From Sphingomonadaceae bacterium (lineage in GTDB: Bacteria > Pseudomonadota > Alphaproteobacteria > Sphingomonadales > Sphingomonadaceae), in assembly GCA_947442095.1 (NCBI GenBank), contig CANEVG010000037.1, positions 1 through 14,671 on the forward strand: a DNA stretch of 14,671 nt, in the 5' to 3' direction. This document shows, one piece after another, positions 6,213-13,489 of this stretch. Below the pieces are notes generated by a model. It saw only the letters and a program-made list of their open reading frames with translations. It was not told where the DNA came from and did no database searches. The translations under genes were made by a program, and so were the position numbers. Positions within the stretch are counted from its first letter, which is position 1; the number at the start of each line of letters is the position of its first letter.

Positions 6213-7433
6213 ATACGAACTTCATCCAGCACCGCGCCGGGCGCCAGCGGCCTCGGCACCCTGTTCGCCACCTCGCTGATCCAGATCGCGGCATCGTTCA
6301 CGATTGCCGCGCCGCTGGCGATTTCGGTGGTAATCGTGCGCGCGCAGCATCTGCCGGAAAGCTGGATCGGGTATTACACGTCGCTGATGTATGCGGCGGC
6401 GATCGCCGGCTCGGTTAGCACCGCGCGGCTCATGGCCAGCTTCAGTGTGCGCACGCTGCAATTGGGCTCCGTCGTGGCGACAGGGCTCGGCTACGCGCTG
6501 TTTTCCGGCCTTTCTGCCGGGGCCGTTGCGGTGGCCCTGGCCTGTCTGGGGATCGCGCTGATGGGTTTTGCCTATGGGGTGATCGTGCCGTCCAGTTCGC
6601 TCGTGCTGGCGCAGAGCTATTCGCAGCGGATGCAGCCGCTGGTCGTCTCAGTGCGTCAGACGGGAGTGCCGGTGGGCACTGCGATGGTGGCGCTGCTCGC
6701 GCCCTATGTTGCGCAGCATTACGGTTGGCAGAGCCTGACCCTGCCAGTGCTTGCGGTGCTGGGCGGCACGTTCCTGCTGTCGCTGCCGGGACTGCGTTCG
6801 TTCGGTTCGGTCTCGGCCCACCAGCCGCAGCGGCAGCACCTGCTGGCCTCCTTGCGCAGCGCGCTCAGCGAACCGGGCACGCGGCGGCTCGCCCTGGTTG
6901 CGGGCGTCTATGCGATGAATCAGGCGGCGCTGACGACCTATCTGGTGCCAGGGCTATTCTGGCTGCACGGTCTGTCGGTCGGCAAATCGGCCGGTTACCT
7001 CGCCATTGCGACGATGGCGGGCGCCGCCGCGCGGATCGTTTTCGGGATGACAACGTCGCGCTACGGCCGGGCGGGCCTGCACTTGGCTTTGATCGGTCTG
7101 CTGACAGGCCTCGCTTGGCTGCTGCTGCTTTGGCCGCTGCCCTCGGCGCTGCGGCTCACGGCGGGCAGCATGCTGCTGGGCATGACCGCGATGGGCTGGA
7201 ACGGCATTCTGCTAGCTGAACTCGGCATGGCCGCGCCTGCCGGGAGGACCGCCGAGGCGGTCGCGACGGGCACCTCGTTCGCCTATCTCGGCGTGCTGGT
7301 GGCGCCGCTGGCCTTCGTCCAACTCGATCATGCGCTGGACAGCAAGACTGGTGCGCTGGCTGGCATTGCCCTGCTTGCGGTGATTGCAGGTGCCATGCTG
7401 ATGCGCGGAGGTGCGCGCGCCCAGCTGCGCTGA
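6213..7433 (+). CDS. MFS transporter, start codon uncertain (no ATG/GTG/TTG before the first membrane helix)
   Basis: A Major Facilitator Superfamily carrier with the expected run of hydrophobic segments. Examples are TLFATSLIQIAASFTIAAPL, SLMYAAAIAGSVS, VAVALACLGIALMGFAYG, and a C-terminal half from about LALVAGVYAMNQAALTTYL. It presumably carries an organic acid used by the neighbouring enzymes. The nearest conventional start is GTG at 6327, but that would cut off transmembrane helix 1, which is well encoded upstream. Between the racemase stop (6204-6206) and 6327 the frame has no ATG, GTG or TTG. The best placed codon is ATA at 6213, with AAGGG about 10 nt before it; a one-base change to ATG would give a normal 406-residue protein. 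The frame equals that of the racemase-fold gene, so readthrough of its TGA is another option. Confidence 0.75.
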   Translation: MRTSSSTAPGASGLGTLFATSLIQIAASFTIAAPLAISVVIVRAQHLPESWIGYYTSLMYAAAIAGSVSTARLMASFSVRTLQLGSVVATGLGYALFSGLSAGAVAVALACLGIALMGFAYGVIVPSSSLVLAQSYSQRMQPLVVSVRQTGVPVGTAMVALLAPYVAQHYGWQSLTLPVLAVLGGTFLLSLPGLRSFGSVSAHQPQRQHLLASLRSALSEPGTRRLALVAGVYAMNQAALTTYLVPGLFWLHGLSVGKSAGYLAIATMAGAAARIVFGMTTSRYGRAGLHLALIGLLTGLAWLLLLWPLPSALRLTAGSMLLGMTAMGWNGILLAELGMAAPAGRTAEAVATGTSFAYLGVLVAPLAFVQLDHALDSKTGALAGIALLAVIAGAMLMRGGARAQLR

Positions 7434-7443
7434 AGCCGTTCAG
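7430..7443. terminator. Small hairpin holding two convergent stop codons
   Basis: CTGAA (7430-7434) and TTCAG (7439-7443) pair around GCCG. The arms contain the MFS stop (7431-7433) and the aldolase stop (7440-7442, minus strand), with 6 nt between the genes. The stem is only 5 bp with no T-run, so terminator activity is doubtful, but no other terminator is visible here. Confidence 0.3.
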
Positions 7444-8474
7444 CCTCTCTGCGCGGCCTTCGCCAGATCGAGCGCGATATCGACGATCATGTCTTCCTGT
7501 CCGCCGACCATCTTGCGGCGGCCTGCTTCGGCAAGGATCGCGCGGGTGTCGACGCCGTAGTCGGCGCTGGCCTTTTCGGCATGGCGCAGGAAACTGGAGT
7601 AGACGCCCGCATAACCCAGCGTCAGCGTTTCGCGGTCGACGCGCACCGGGCGGTCCTGCAAGGGCCGCACAAGGTCTTCGGCGGCGTCCATGAGCGCATA
7701 GAGATCGCAGCCGTGGTTCCAGCCCATGCGGTCCGCTGCGGCGATGAACACCTCGAGCGGGGCATTGCCCGCGCCCGCCCCCATGCCCGCAAGACTGGCA
7801 TCCACGCGCACCGCGCCGTTCTGCACCGCGACGATTGAGTTGGCGACGCCGAGCGAAAGGTTGTGGTGCGCGTGCACCCCGCGCTGCGTTTCGGGCTTCA
7901 GCACCCGGTCATAGGCTGCGAGCCGCGCGGCATATTCGTCCATGTTCATCGCCCCGCCGCTGTCGGTGACGTAGACGCAAGTAGCCCCGTAGCTTTCCAT
8001 CAGCAGCGCCTGCTGCGCCAGCGCCTCGGGCGGGGCCATATGGCTCATCATCAGGAAGCCCGAGACGTCCATGCCGAGGTTCCGGGCCGCCTCGATATGC
8101 TGCTTCGACACATCGGCCTCGGTGCAATGTGTGGCTATGCGCACGGACTTCACGCCCATTTCGCTGGCATGCTTCAGATCGTGCACCGTGCCGATGCCGG
8201 GCAGCAGCAGTGTGGTGAGCACGGAGTGTTCGAGCACTTCGGCGACCGCGCCGATCCAGTCCCAATCGGTATAGGCCCCGAAGCCGTAGTTGAAGCTGGA
8301 GCCCTGCAGCCCGTCGCCATGCGCCACTTCGATGGCGTCCACCTTGGCTGCATCGAGCGCCTTGGCGATCTTGCGCACGTGATCGAGCCCATACTGGTGG
8401 CGGATGGCGTGCATCCCGTCACGCAAGGTGACGTCCTGAATGTAGAGCTTGGAGGCCACGGGGTCTAAAGTCAT
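7440..8474 (-). CDS. mhpE: 4-hydroxy-2-oxovalerate aldolase
   Basis: A 344-residue class II pyruvate aldolase that splits 4-hydroxy-2-oxovalerate into pyruvate and acetaldehyde (EC 4.1.3.39), the last C-C cleavage of meta-cleavage pathways. VTLRDGMHAIRHQ (15-27) holds the catalytic Arg18, Asp19 and His22; HAHHNLSLG (201-209) supplies His201 and His203 for the divalent metal. MGAGAGNAPLEV (231-242) and LGYAGVYSSFLRHAE (286-300) are also typical of the DmpG/MhpE family, and the C-terminus carries the dehydrogenase-contact domain. The frame extends upstream to 8786, but the ATG at 8474 is right: AAGGA lies 7 nt before it and it overlaps the dehydrogenase stop (ATGA). The known partner complex channels acetaldehyde to MhpF. 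Gene order D-F-E matches E. coli mhp. Confidence 0.95.
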   Translation of the reverse strand: MTLDPVASKLYIQDVTLRDGMHAIRHQYGLDHVRKIAKALDAAKVDAIEVAHGDGLQGSSFNYGFGAYTDWDWIGAVAEVLEHSVLTTLLLPGIGTVHDLKHASEMGVKSVRIATHCTEADVSKQHIEAARNLGMDVSGFLMMSHMAPPEALAQQALLMESYGATCVYVTDSGGAMNMDEYAARLAAYDRVLKPETQRGVHAHHNLSLGVANSIVAVQNGAVRVDASLAGMGAGAGNAPLEVFIAAADRMGWNHGCDLYALMDAAEDLVRPLQDRPVRVDRETLTLGYAGVYSSFLRHAEKASADYGVDTRAILAEAGRRKMVGGQEDMIVDIALDLAKAAQRG

Positions 8475-9427
8475 GCCGCCATCCTTGTCGCGATCTTCTC
8501 CGCCGTCTTGAGCGCGGCCGAGGTCATGATATCGAGATTGCCGGCATAAGCGGGCAGATAATGCGCCGCGCCTTCCACTTCGAGGAACACCGAGACCTTG
8601 AGGCCGGTATATGAAGTTTGACCAGTAATGGCCATCTCGGGAATGCGCAGCGGCTGATTGCCGCCGATGCTCTCGAACTGCACCGCCTGCTTGAGCCGGT
8701 AACCGGGCACATAACTCTGCACTTCGGCGACCATATCGTGGATCGACTGGCGGATCGCCTCGCGGTCGCCGTCCTCGCACAGGCAATAGACCGTATCGCG
8801 CATGATCAGCGGGGGTTCGGCCGGGTTGAGCACGATGATCGCCTTGCCGCGCGTCGCCCCGCCCACATCGACGATGGCCTGGCTGGTGGTCTCGGTGAAC
8901 TCGTCGATATTGGCGCGGGTGCCCGGGCCTGCGCTTTTCGACGCGATGGAGGCGATGATCTCGCCGTAATGCACTTTGGCCACGCGGTTCACTGCTGCGA
9001 CGATGGGGATCGTCGCCTGCCCGCCGCAGGTCACCATGTTGACGTTCAGCGCATCGAGGTTCGCCTCGCCGTTGACCGGCGGGATCGTGTAAGGCCCGAT
9101 GGCGGCGGGGGTGAGGTCGATCATCCGCTTGCCTGCTGCCAGCACGAGTTCGCTGTTGCGCCGGTGCGCGCCCGCGCTGGTTGCATCGAACACGATGCCC
9201 ACATCGGCGAATTCGGGCATGGCGAGGAGGCCGTCGATGCCATCGGCCGTCGTGGCAACGCCCATGCCCGCCGCGCGGGCAAGCCCGTCGGAAGCCGGAT
9301 CGATGCCGACCATCACGCCCATCTCCAGCACGCTGGAAAGGCGCATGATCTTGATCATCAGATCGGTGCCGATGTTGCCCGATCCGATGATCGCGACTTT
9401 GGTTCTGGCCGTTGGGGTTTTGGCCAT
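8471..9427 (-). CDS. mhpF: Acetaldehyde dehydrogenase (acylating)
   Basis: A 318-residue enzyme that oxidises acetaldehyde to acetyl-CoA with NAD+ and CoA (EC 1.2.1.10). VAIIGSGNIGTDLMIK (11-26) is the NAD-binding loop. VTCGGQATIP (132-141) contains Cys134, the thioester-forming nucleophile. DATSAGAH (81-88) and VNMVTC are typical of the DmpF/MhpF group, which is separate from ordinary aldehyde dehydrogenases. I start at ATG 9427, one base after the hydratase stop (TGA-T-ATG), giving the normal length of about 316; an upstream in-frame extension to 9481 lies inside the hydratase gene. It overlaps mhpE by 4 nt, fitting the obligate 1:1 complex of the two proteins. Confidence 0.95.
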   Translation of the reverse strand: MAKTPTARTKVAIIGSGNIGTDLMIKIMRLSSVLEMGVMVGIDPASDGLARAAGMGVATTADGIDGLLAMPEFADVGIVFDATSAGAHRRNSELVLAAGKRMIDLTPAAIGPYTIPPVNGEANLDALNVNMVTCGGQATIPIVAAVNRVAKVHYGEIIASIASKSAGPGTRANIDEFTETTSQAIVDVGGATRGKAIIVLNPAEPPLIMRDTVYCLCEDGDREAIRQSIHDMVAEVQSYVPGYRLKQAVQFESIGGNQPLRIPEMAITGQTSYTGLKVSVFLEVEGAAHYLPAYAGNLDIMTSAALKTAEKIATRMAA

Positions 9428-9428
9428 A

Positions 9429-10211
9429 TCAGGCTGCCCCATAGGTGAAGGAGCATTCGCCGATGCCGCCGACCTTTGCACAGACCGTGTCGCCCGCGTT
9501 CAGCGCGACCATCGGCCCGAGCGCACCGGCCAGCAACACATCGCCCGCCTTGAGCGGCGCGCCGCGCGCGGCGAGCGTCTGCGCCAGCCACGCCGCAGCC
9601 TTGAGCGGATTGCCCAGCGCCGCCGCGCCGATCCCGGTTGAAACAACCGCGCCGTTCACGGTCATTTCCATGGCCGCCACCTCGAGATCGAGCCCGGCCA
9701 GCGGCAGGCCCTGGTCGGCCAGCACAAAAAACGCCGAGGAACCGTTGTCCGCCACGGTATCGGCAAAGGTGATTTTCCAGTCGGCAATGCGGCTGTCGAC
9801 AATCTCGATCGCGGCGTGAACGGTGGCGACGGCAGCGGCCACTTGCTCGGCGGTCGTTTCCGGGTCCGGCAGATCCGCGGCCAGCACGAAGGCAATCTCC
9901 GCCTCGGCCTTGGGCTGGAGGCACTTGGCCGGATCGAGCCCGCCACCATCGGCTACGCGCATGTCATCGAACAGCGCGCCGAAATCAGGTTGATCGACAC
10001 CGAGCTGCACTTGCACCGCCTTGGCCGTCAGCCCGGCCTTGCGCCCCACGATGCGGCGGCCTTGCGCCAGCCAGAACCGGGTGTTTATCTCCTGCACCGC
10101 ATAGGCGCCTGCGGCATCGGTCGGCTCCAGCCCGTCGCGAAGGGGGGGCACTGCGGCCCCGGCATAGGCAGCGCGCAAGCGGCGTGCGAGATCGTCGTGG
10201 CTGGTGGTCAT
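9429..10211 (-). CDS. mhpD: 2-keto-4-pentenoate (2-hydroxypenta-2,4-dienoate) hydratase
   Basis: A 260-residue member of the fumarylacetoacetate hydrolase/hydratase superfamily that adds water to 2-hydroxypenta-2,4-dienoate to give 4-hydroxy-2-oxovalerate. GRKAGLTAKAVQVQLGVDQPDFGAL (from about 56) is the hydratase signature. Glu103 and Glu105 in PKAEAEIAF and Glu136 in AIEIVDSRI are the expected metal ligands. SSAFFVLA and GNPLKAAAWLA follow as in MhpD. The frame is open to 10265, but ATG 10211 has the strong ribosome site TTGGAGGAG about 8 nt upstream, which decides the start. It is the first gene of mhpDFE, divergent from the IclR regulator 81 bp away. 2-oxo-hept-4-ene-1,7-dioate hydratase (HpcG) and 4-oxalocrotonate decarboxylase share the fold, but the adjoining F and E genes favour MhpD. 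Confidence 0.9.
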   Translation of the reverse strand: MTTSHDDLARRLRAAYAGAAVPPLRDGLEPTDAAGAYAVQEINTRFWLAQGRRIVGRKAGLTAKAVQVQLGVDQPDFGALFDDMRVADGGGLDPAKCLQPKAEAEIAFVLAADLPDPETTAEQVAAAVATVHAAIEIVDSRIADWKITFADTVADNGSSAFFVLADQGLPLAGLDLEVAAMEMTVNGAVVSTGIGAAALGNPLKAAAWLAQTLAARGAPLKAGDVLLAGALGPMVALNAGDTVCAKVGGIGECSFTYGAA

Positions 10212-10242
10212 TCCGGCATCTCCTCCAAGCATCGAGCAATAC

Positions 10243-10270
10243 CGCCAGTTTTGGCCTTGTGCCACTGGCG
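10243..10270. promoter_or_regulatory. Inverted repeat in the mhpD/IclR divergent promoter, candidate IclR operator
   Basis: CGCCAGT (10243-10249) and ACTGGCG (10264-10270) are perfect 7-bp arms with a 14-nt spacer, so their centres are 21 bp apart, two turns of B-DNA on one face. It is the only clear dyad in the 81-bp gap between the mhpD start (10211) and the IclR start (10293). Regulation of both sides by the adjacent IclR protein is the natural reading; E. coli mhp genes are likewise controlled by the IclR-type MhpR. Confidence 0.5.
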
Positions 10271-10292
10271 TAGAGGATTACTCTCTCGCATC

Positions 10293-11063
10293 ATGAGATC
10301 CGGAACGCCCCTGCTGAGCTCACTGACACGGGCCTTGGCCATGCTCGAGGCGATCATTGCCGAAGGGGCGAGCCGCAGCGTGGCGGCGATCGCCCGCGAT
10401 CTGGGCGTGCCGGTGGCCACCGCGCATCGGCAAGTGGCCTCGCTGGTGGCGGACGGATACCTCGCCCGGCACGGACGCGGCTTTCATGTGGCGGGCCCGC
10501 GCCTGCTGCGGCTGCTGGGGCAGCTTGACGAAAAGCAGGTCATTGCCAATTGCGCCATGCCGGTGCTGCACCGGCTTGCCGGCCAGTTGCACTGCGTGGT
10601 CCAGCTGGGCACGCTGGAAGGCGATATGGTGACCTACCGGATCAAGACGGGTGAGGGGGCTGGCAATCTGTTTACCCGGGTCGGGCTGCAGCTTGAGGCT
10701 TACTGCTCGGGGATTGGCAAGGTGCTGCTCGCCAGCCTGCCCGATGGTGAACGCGAGGGCTATCTCGCGACCGGCCCGTTTCCGGCGCTGACCGCACGCA
10801 CCATCACCGAGGCGGGGGCACTGCGCCGCGAACTAGCGCGCGTGCGCGAACAGGGATTTGCCGTGGATGACGGCGAGATTGCCGAGGGTTTGCAATGCCT
10901 TGCCGTCCCGATTCGCAGCCCTGACGGGCGGGTGCTAGCGGCCATCTCCGCCTCGCGCAGCGCGGCGCAGGCCGCCGTGATCCCGCCGCACGCGATCCTT
11001 GGTGACATGCGGTTCGCGGCCAAGGAAACCGAGGATATCCTTGCCGGGCTGATCAGCACCTGA
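10293..11063 (+). CDS. IclR-family transcriptional regulator
   Basis: A 256-residue protein. The N-terminal winged helix-turn-helix (about 6-67) reads SLTRALAMLEAIIAEG, then SVAAIARDLGVPVATAHRQV and LVADGYLARHGRGFHVAG. The effector domain (about 80-255) has the diagnostic AYCSGIGKVLLA (136-147) and ends with LQCLAVPIRSPDGRVLAAIS. Many IclR proteins control aromatic catabolism (PcaR, PobR, MhpR), binding the pathway's inducer. It is divergent from mhpDFE and upstream of the fused monooxygenase, so it could serve either, with mhpDFE the more likely target. The frame is open to 9816, but that stretch overlaps mhpD on the other strand, so I use ATG 10293. Its ribosome site is weak (AGAGGA about 15 nt upstream). 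Confidence 0.92.
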   Translation: MRSGTPLLSSLTRALAMLEAIIAEGASRSVAAIARDLGVPVATAHRQVASLVADGYLARHGRGFHVAGPRLLRLLGQLDEKQVIANCAMPVLHRLAGQLHCVVQLGTLEGDMVTYRIKTGEGAGNLFTRVGLQLEAYCSGIGKVLLASLPDGEREGYLATGPFPALTARTITEAGALRRELARVREQGFAVDDGEIAEGLQCLAVPIRSPDGRVLAAISASRSAAQAAVIPPHAILGDMRFAAKETEDILAGLIST

Positions 11064-11085
11064 GGCTTCGCGCCCTTGCCAGTTG

Positions 11086-11119
11086 CCGCAATTTACTTTA
11101 AACCTAAAATAAATTGCGG
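11086..11119. promoter_or_regulatory. 34-bp inverted repeat overlapping the promoter of the monooxygenase-SDR-MarR operon
   Basis: CCGCAATTTA (11086-11095) and TAAATTGCGG (11110-11119) are perfect 10-bp arms. Between them lies a second dyad, TTTA-AACC-TAAA (11097-11108). A sigma70-like promoter fits inside: TTGCCG (11083-11088), 16 nt, TAAAAT (11105-11110). The transcript would start near 11117, about 63 nt before the ATG at 11180. The patch is strikingly AT-rich against its surroundings. A repressor bound here would cover the -10 region. The MarR protein encoded two genes downstream is the likeliest ligand, IclR the alternative; this is inference. Confidence 0.65.
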
Positions 11120-11179
11120 ATCAGCACTGCGGGCTTGCCGCGAGGCCGGTCCGGCGTAGCCAGCAAAGGGTCAGGTGCG

Positions 11180-13489
11180 ATGCGAATTGCCAGTGTCGGC
11201 GGTGGTCCCGCAGGGCTCTACTTCGCAATTGCGATGAAGCTGCGCATGCCAGACGCGCAAATCGAGATCTTCGAGCGCAACAAGCCGGGCGACACCTTCG
11301 GCTGGGGCGTGGTGTTTTCCGATCAGACCATGGCGAACCTGCGCGCCAACGATCCCCAGAGCGCCGCGGCCATGGAAGCCGAGCTCGCGCACTGGGACGA
11401 CATCGACGTCCATGTGAACGGCGCGAAGATCACCTCCACCGGGCACGGCTTCATCGGCATCGGCCGCAAGCGCCTGCTCAATATCCTGCAGAACCGATGC
11501 GCGGAGCTTGGCGTGGTTCAGCACTTCGAGGTCGAGGTCGATCCCACGCTTGAGGCCTACAAGGACTTCGATCTCGTGATCGCCAGCGACGGGCTCAACA
11601 GCCGCATCCGCGCCGCGCGGGAGGAGACCTTCAAGGTCGATATCGACATGCGGCCCAACAAGTTCGTTTGGCTGGGCACGCACCAGTTGTTCGATGCGTT
11701 CAAGTTCATCTTCGTCCAGACCAAACACGGCTGGGTCTGGGCGCATGCCTACAAGTTCGATGCGAACACCTCCACGTTCATCGTCGAATGCCAGCCCGAT
11801 ACTTTCGCGGCCTGGGGCTTTGGCGAAATGAGCCAGGAGGAGACCTGCCGGACCTGCGAGGCAATCTTTGCCGAGCACCTCGGCGGCCATTCGCTGATGA
11901 CCAATGCCGGGCACATTCGCGGCTCTGCGTGGATCAACTTCCCGCGCGTGCTGTGCAACCAGTGGTACGACGGCAACCTCATCCTGCTGGGCGATGCGGC
12001 GCATACCGCGCACTATTCGATCGGTTCGGGCACCAAGCTGGCGTTGGAGGATGCGATCAAGCTGGCAGATGTGCTGGCCGACAGCGATCTGCCGCTGGCC
12101 GAGGGCCTTAAGCAGTATCAGGACGAGCGCCATGTCGAAGTGCTCAAGCTGCAGAGCGCAGCCAAGAACTCGATGGGCTGGTTCGAGGAAGTGGACCGCT
12201 ATCTCCACTTCGATCCGCTGCAGTTCACGTATGCCCTGCTCACGCGCAGCCAGCGTGTCAGCCACGAGAATCTGCGGCTGCGCGATCCGGCATGGCTGGC
12301 GCAACTGGAAAAGGCCTTTGCCGAAAAGGCCTGCGGCCATCCGCTGGAAAAGCCCGTACCCCCCATGTTCACCCCGTTCCGCCTGCGCGGCATGGAACTG
12401 GCCAACCGCGTCACCGTCTCGCCCATGGCGATGTACAGCGCCGCAGACGGCGTGCCGAGCGACTTCCATCTGGTGCACTACGGTGCGCGGGCGCTGGGCG
12501 GGGCGGGGCTGGTGTTCACCGAGATGACCTGCGTTTCGCCCGAAGGCCGTATAACGCCGGGCTGCACCGGGCTCTACAGCGACGCGGCGGAGGCGGCGTG
12601 GAAGCGGGTCGTGGATTTCGTTCGTACCAGCAGCCCGGCGAAGATCGCGCTTCAGCTTGGCCATAGCGGCGCGAAGGGCTCGACCCGGCTGGGCTGGGAC
12701 GCGATCGACGTGCCGCTCGAAGACGGTAACTGGCCGCTTATCGCCGCCTCGCCGGTGCCGTGGTCAAGCGCCAACCAGATCCCGCGTGAAATGACGCGCG
12801 CGGACATGGACATGGTGCTGGACCAGTTCGTTGAAGCCACCCGCCGCGGGGCGCGTGCCGGGTTCGACATGGTCGAATTCCACGCCGCGCATGGCTATCT
12901 GATCTCCAGCTTCATCACTCCGGTGCTCAACCGCCGCACCGACGACTATGGCGGCAGCCTGGAAAACCGTCTGCGCTATCCGCTCGAAGTGTTCCGCGCG
13001 ATGCGCGCCGTCTGGCCGCAGGACAAGCCCATGTCGGTGCGCATTTCCGCGACCGACTGGATCGGGGAAAACGGCATGACCGCGCGCGATGCGGTGGACG
13101 TCGCCCGCGCCTTCCGCGATGCGGGGGCGGACCTGATCGACGTTTCCACTGGTCAGACCACGCGCGAGGCGCGCCCGGTCTATGGCCGGATGTACCAGAC
13201 CCCGTTCGCCGACCTCATTCGCAACGAACTGGATGTGCCGGTCATGGCGGTGGGCAACATATTCGAGGTCGATCACGTCAATTCGATCCTCGCTTCGGGC
13301 CGCGCGGACCTTTGCGCACTGGGCCGCCCGCACCTGATCGACCCGGCGTGGACACTGCGCGCAGCGGCAGAACTGGGCAGCGATGGCTCAGGCGTGCCGC
13401 TGCCCTATCGAAATGGTTTTGATCAGCTTTCGCGCAATCTGGCGCGCGCCCAAGGGCAGGCATTGGGGCAAGCGGCGCTGAACGTATGA
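11180..13489 (+). CDS. Bifunctional flavin monooxygenase/Old Yellow Enzyme, 2-aminobenzoyl-CoA monooxygenase/reductase or salicylyl-CoA 5-hydroxylase type
   Basis: A 769-residue fusion of the length known for 2-aminobenzoyl-CoA monooxygenase/reductase. Residues 1 to about 380 are a class A flavin monooxygenase: VGGGPAGLY (6-14) binds FAD, and LLGDAAHTAHYSIGSGTKLALEDA (269-292) is the second FAD motif. Residues about 395-745 are an Old Yellow Enzyme barrel of the NamA type: ANRVTVSPMAMYS (408-420), FHAAHGYLISSF (567-578) and DDYGGSLENRLRYP (588-601). In Azoarcus evansii the homologue hydroxylates 2-aminobenzoyl-CoA at C5 and then reduces the ring, removing aromaticity without ring-cleavage oxygen chemistry. 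SdgC-like relatives 5-hydroxylate salicylyl-CoA. Which substrate applies cannot be told. ATG 11180 is chosen for AAAGGG 9 nt upstream. It overlaps the SDR by 4 nt (ATGA). Confidence 0.9.
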   Translation: MRIASVGGGPAGLYFAIAMKLRMPDAQIEIFERNKPGDTFGWGVVFSDQTMANLRANDPQSAAAMEAELAHWDDIDVHVNGAKITSTGHGFIGIGRKRLLNILQNRCAELGVVQHFEVEVDPTLEAYKDFDLVIASDGLNSRIRAAREETFKVDIDMRPNKFVWLGTHQLFDAFKFIFVQTKHGWVWAHAYKFDANTSTFIVECQPDTFAAWGFGEMSQEETCRTCEAIFAEHLGGHSLMTNAGHIRGSAWINFPRVLCNQWYDGNLILLGDAAHTAHYSIGSGTKLALEDAIKLADVLADSDLPLAEGLKQYQDERHVEVLKLQSAAKNSMGWFEEVDRYLHFDPLQFTYALLTRSQRVSHENLRLRDPAWLAQLEKAFAEKACGHPLEKPVPPMFTPFRLRGMELANRVTVSPMAMYSAADGVPSDFHLVHYGARALGGAGLVFTEMTCVSPEGRITPGCTGLYSDAAEAAWKRVVDFVRTSSPAKIALQLGHSGAKGSTRLGWDAIDVPLEDGNWPLIAASPVPWSSANQIPREMTRADMDMVLDQFVEATRRGARAGFDMVEFHAAHGYLISSFITPVLNRRTDDYGGSLENRLRYPLEVFRAMRAVWPQDKPMSVRISATDWIGENGMTARDAVDVARAFRDAGADLIDVSTGQTTREARPVYGRMYQTPFADLIRNELDVPVMAVGNIFEVDHVNSILASGRADLCALGRPHLIDPAWTLRAAAELGSDGSGVPLPYRNGFDQLSRNLARAQGQALGQAALNV

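Noticed and set aside
6327..7433. GTG 6327 as the MFS start
   Set aside because: It would remove the first transmembrane helix, which is clearly encoded upstream, so I prefer a start near 6213 while keeping this open.
8475..8786. Upstream extension of the aldolase frame
   Set aside because: It overlaps mhpF in another frame. The ATG at 8474 has a good ribosome site and gives normal family length.
9816..10292. Upstream extension of the IclR frame
   Set aside because: It lies opposite mhpD and through the divergent promoter; the protein begins normally at 10293.
10212..10292. Sigma54 promoter from a TGGCAC hexamer on the minus strand
   Set aside because: The TTGC partner is not at the required short spacing; it lies about 19 nt away instead of 5.
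11171..12664. 497-codon minus-strand frame opposite the monooxygenase
   Set aside because: No domain is recognisable, while the plus strand carries FAD and Old Yellow Enzyme motifs throughout.
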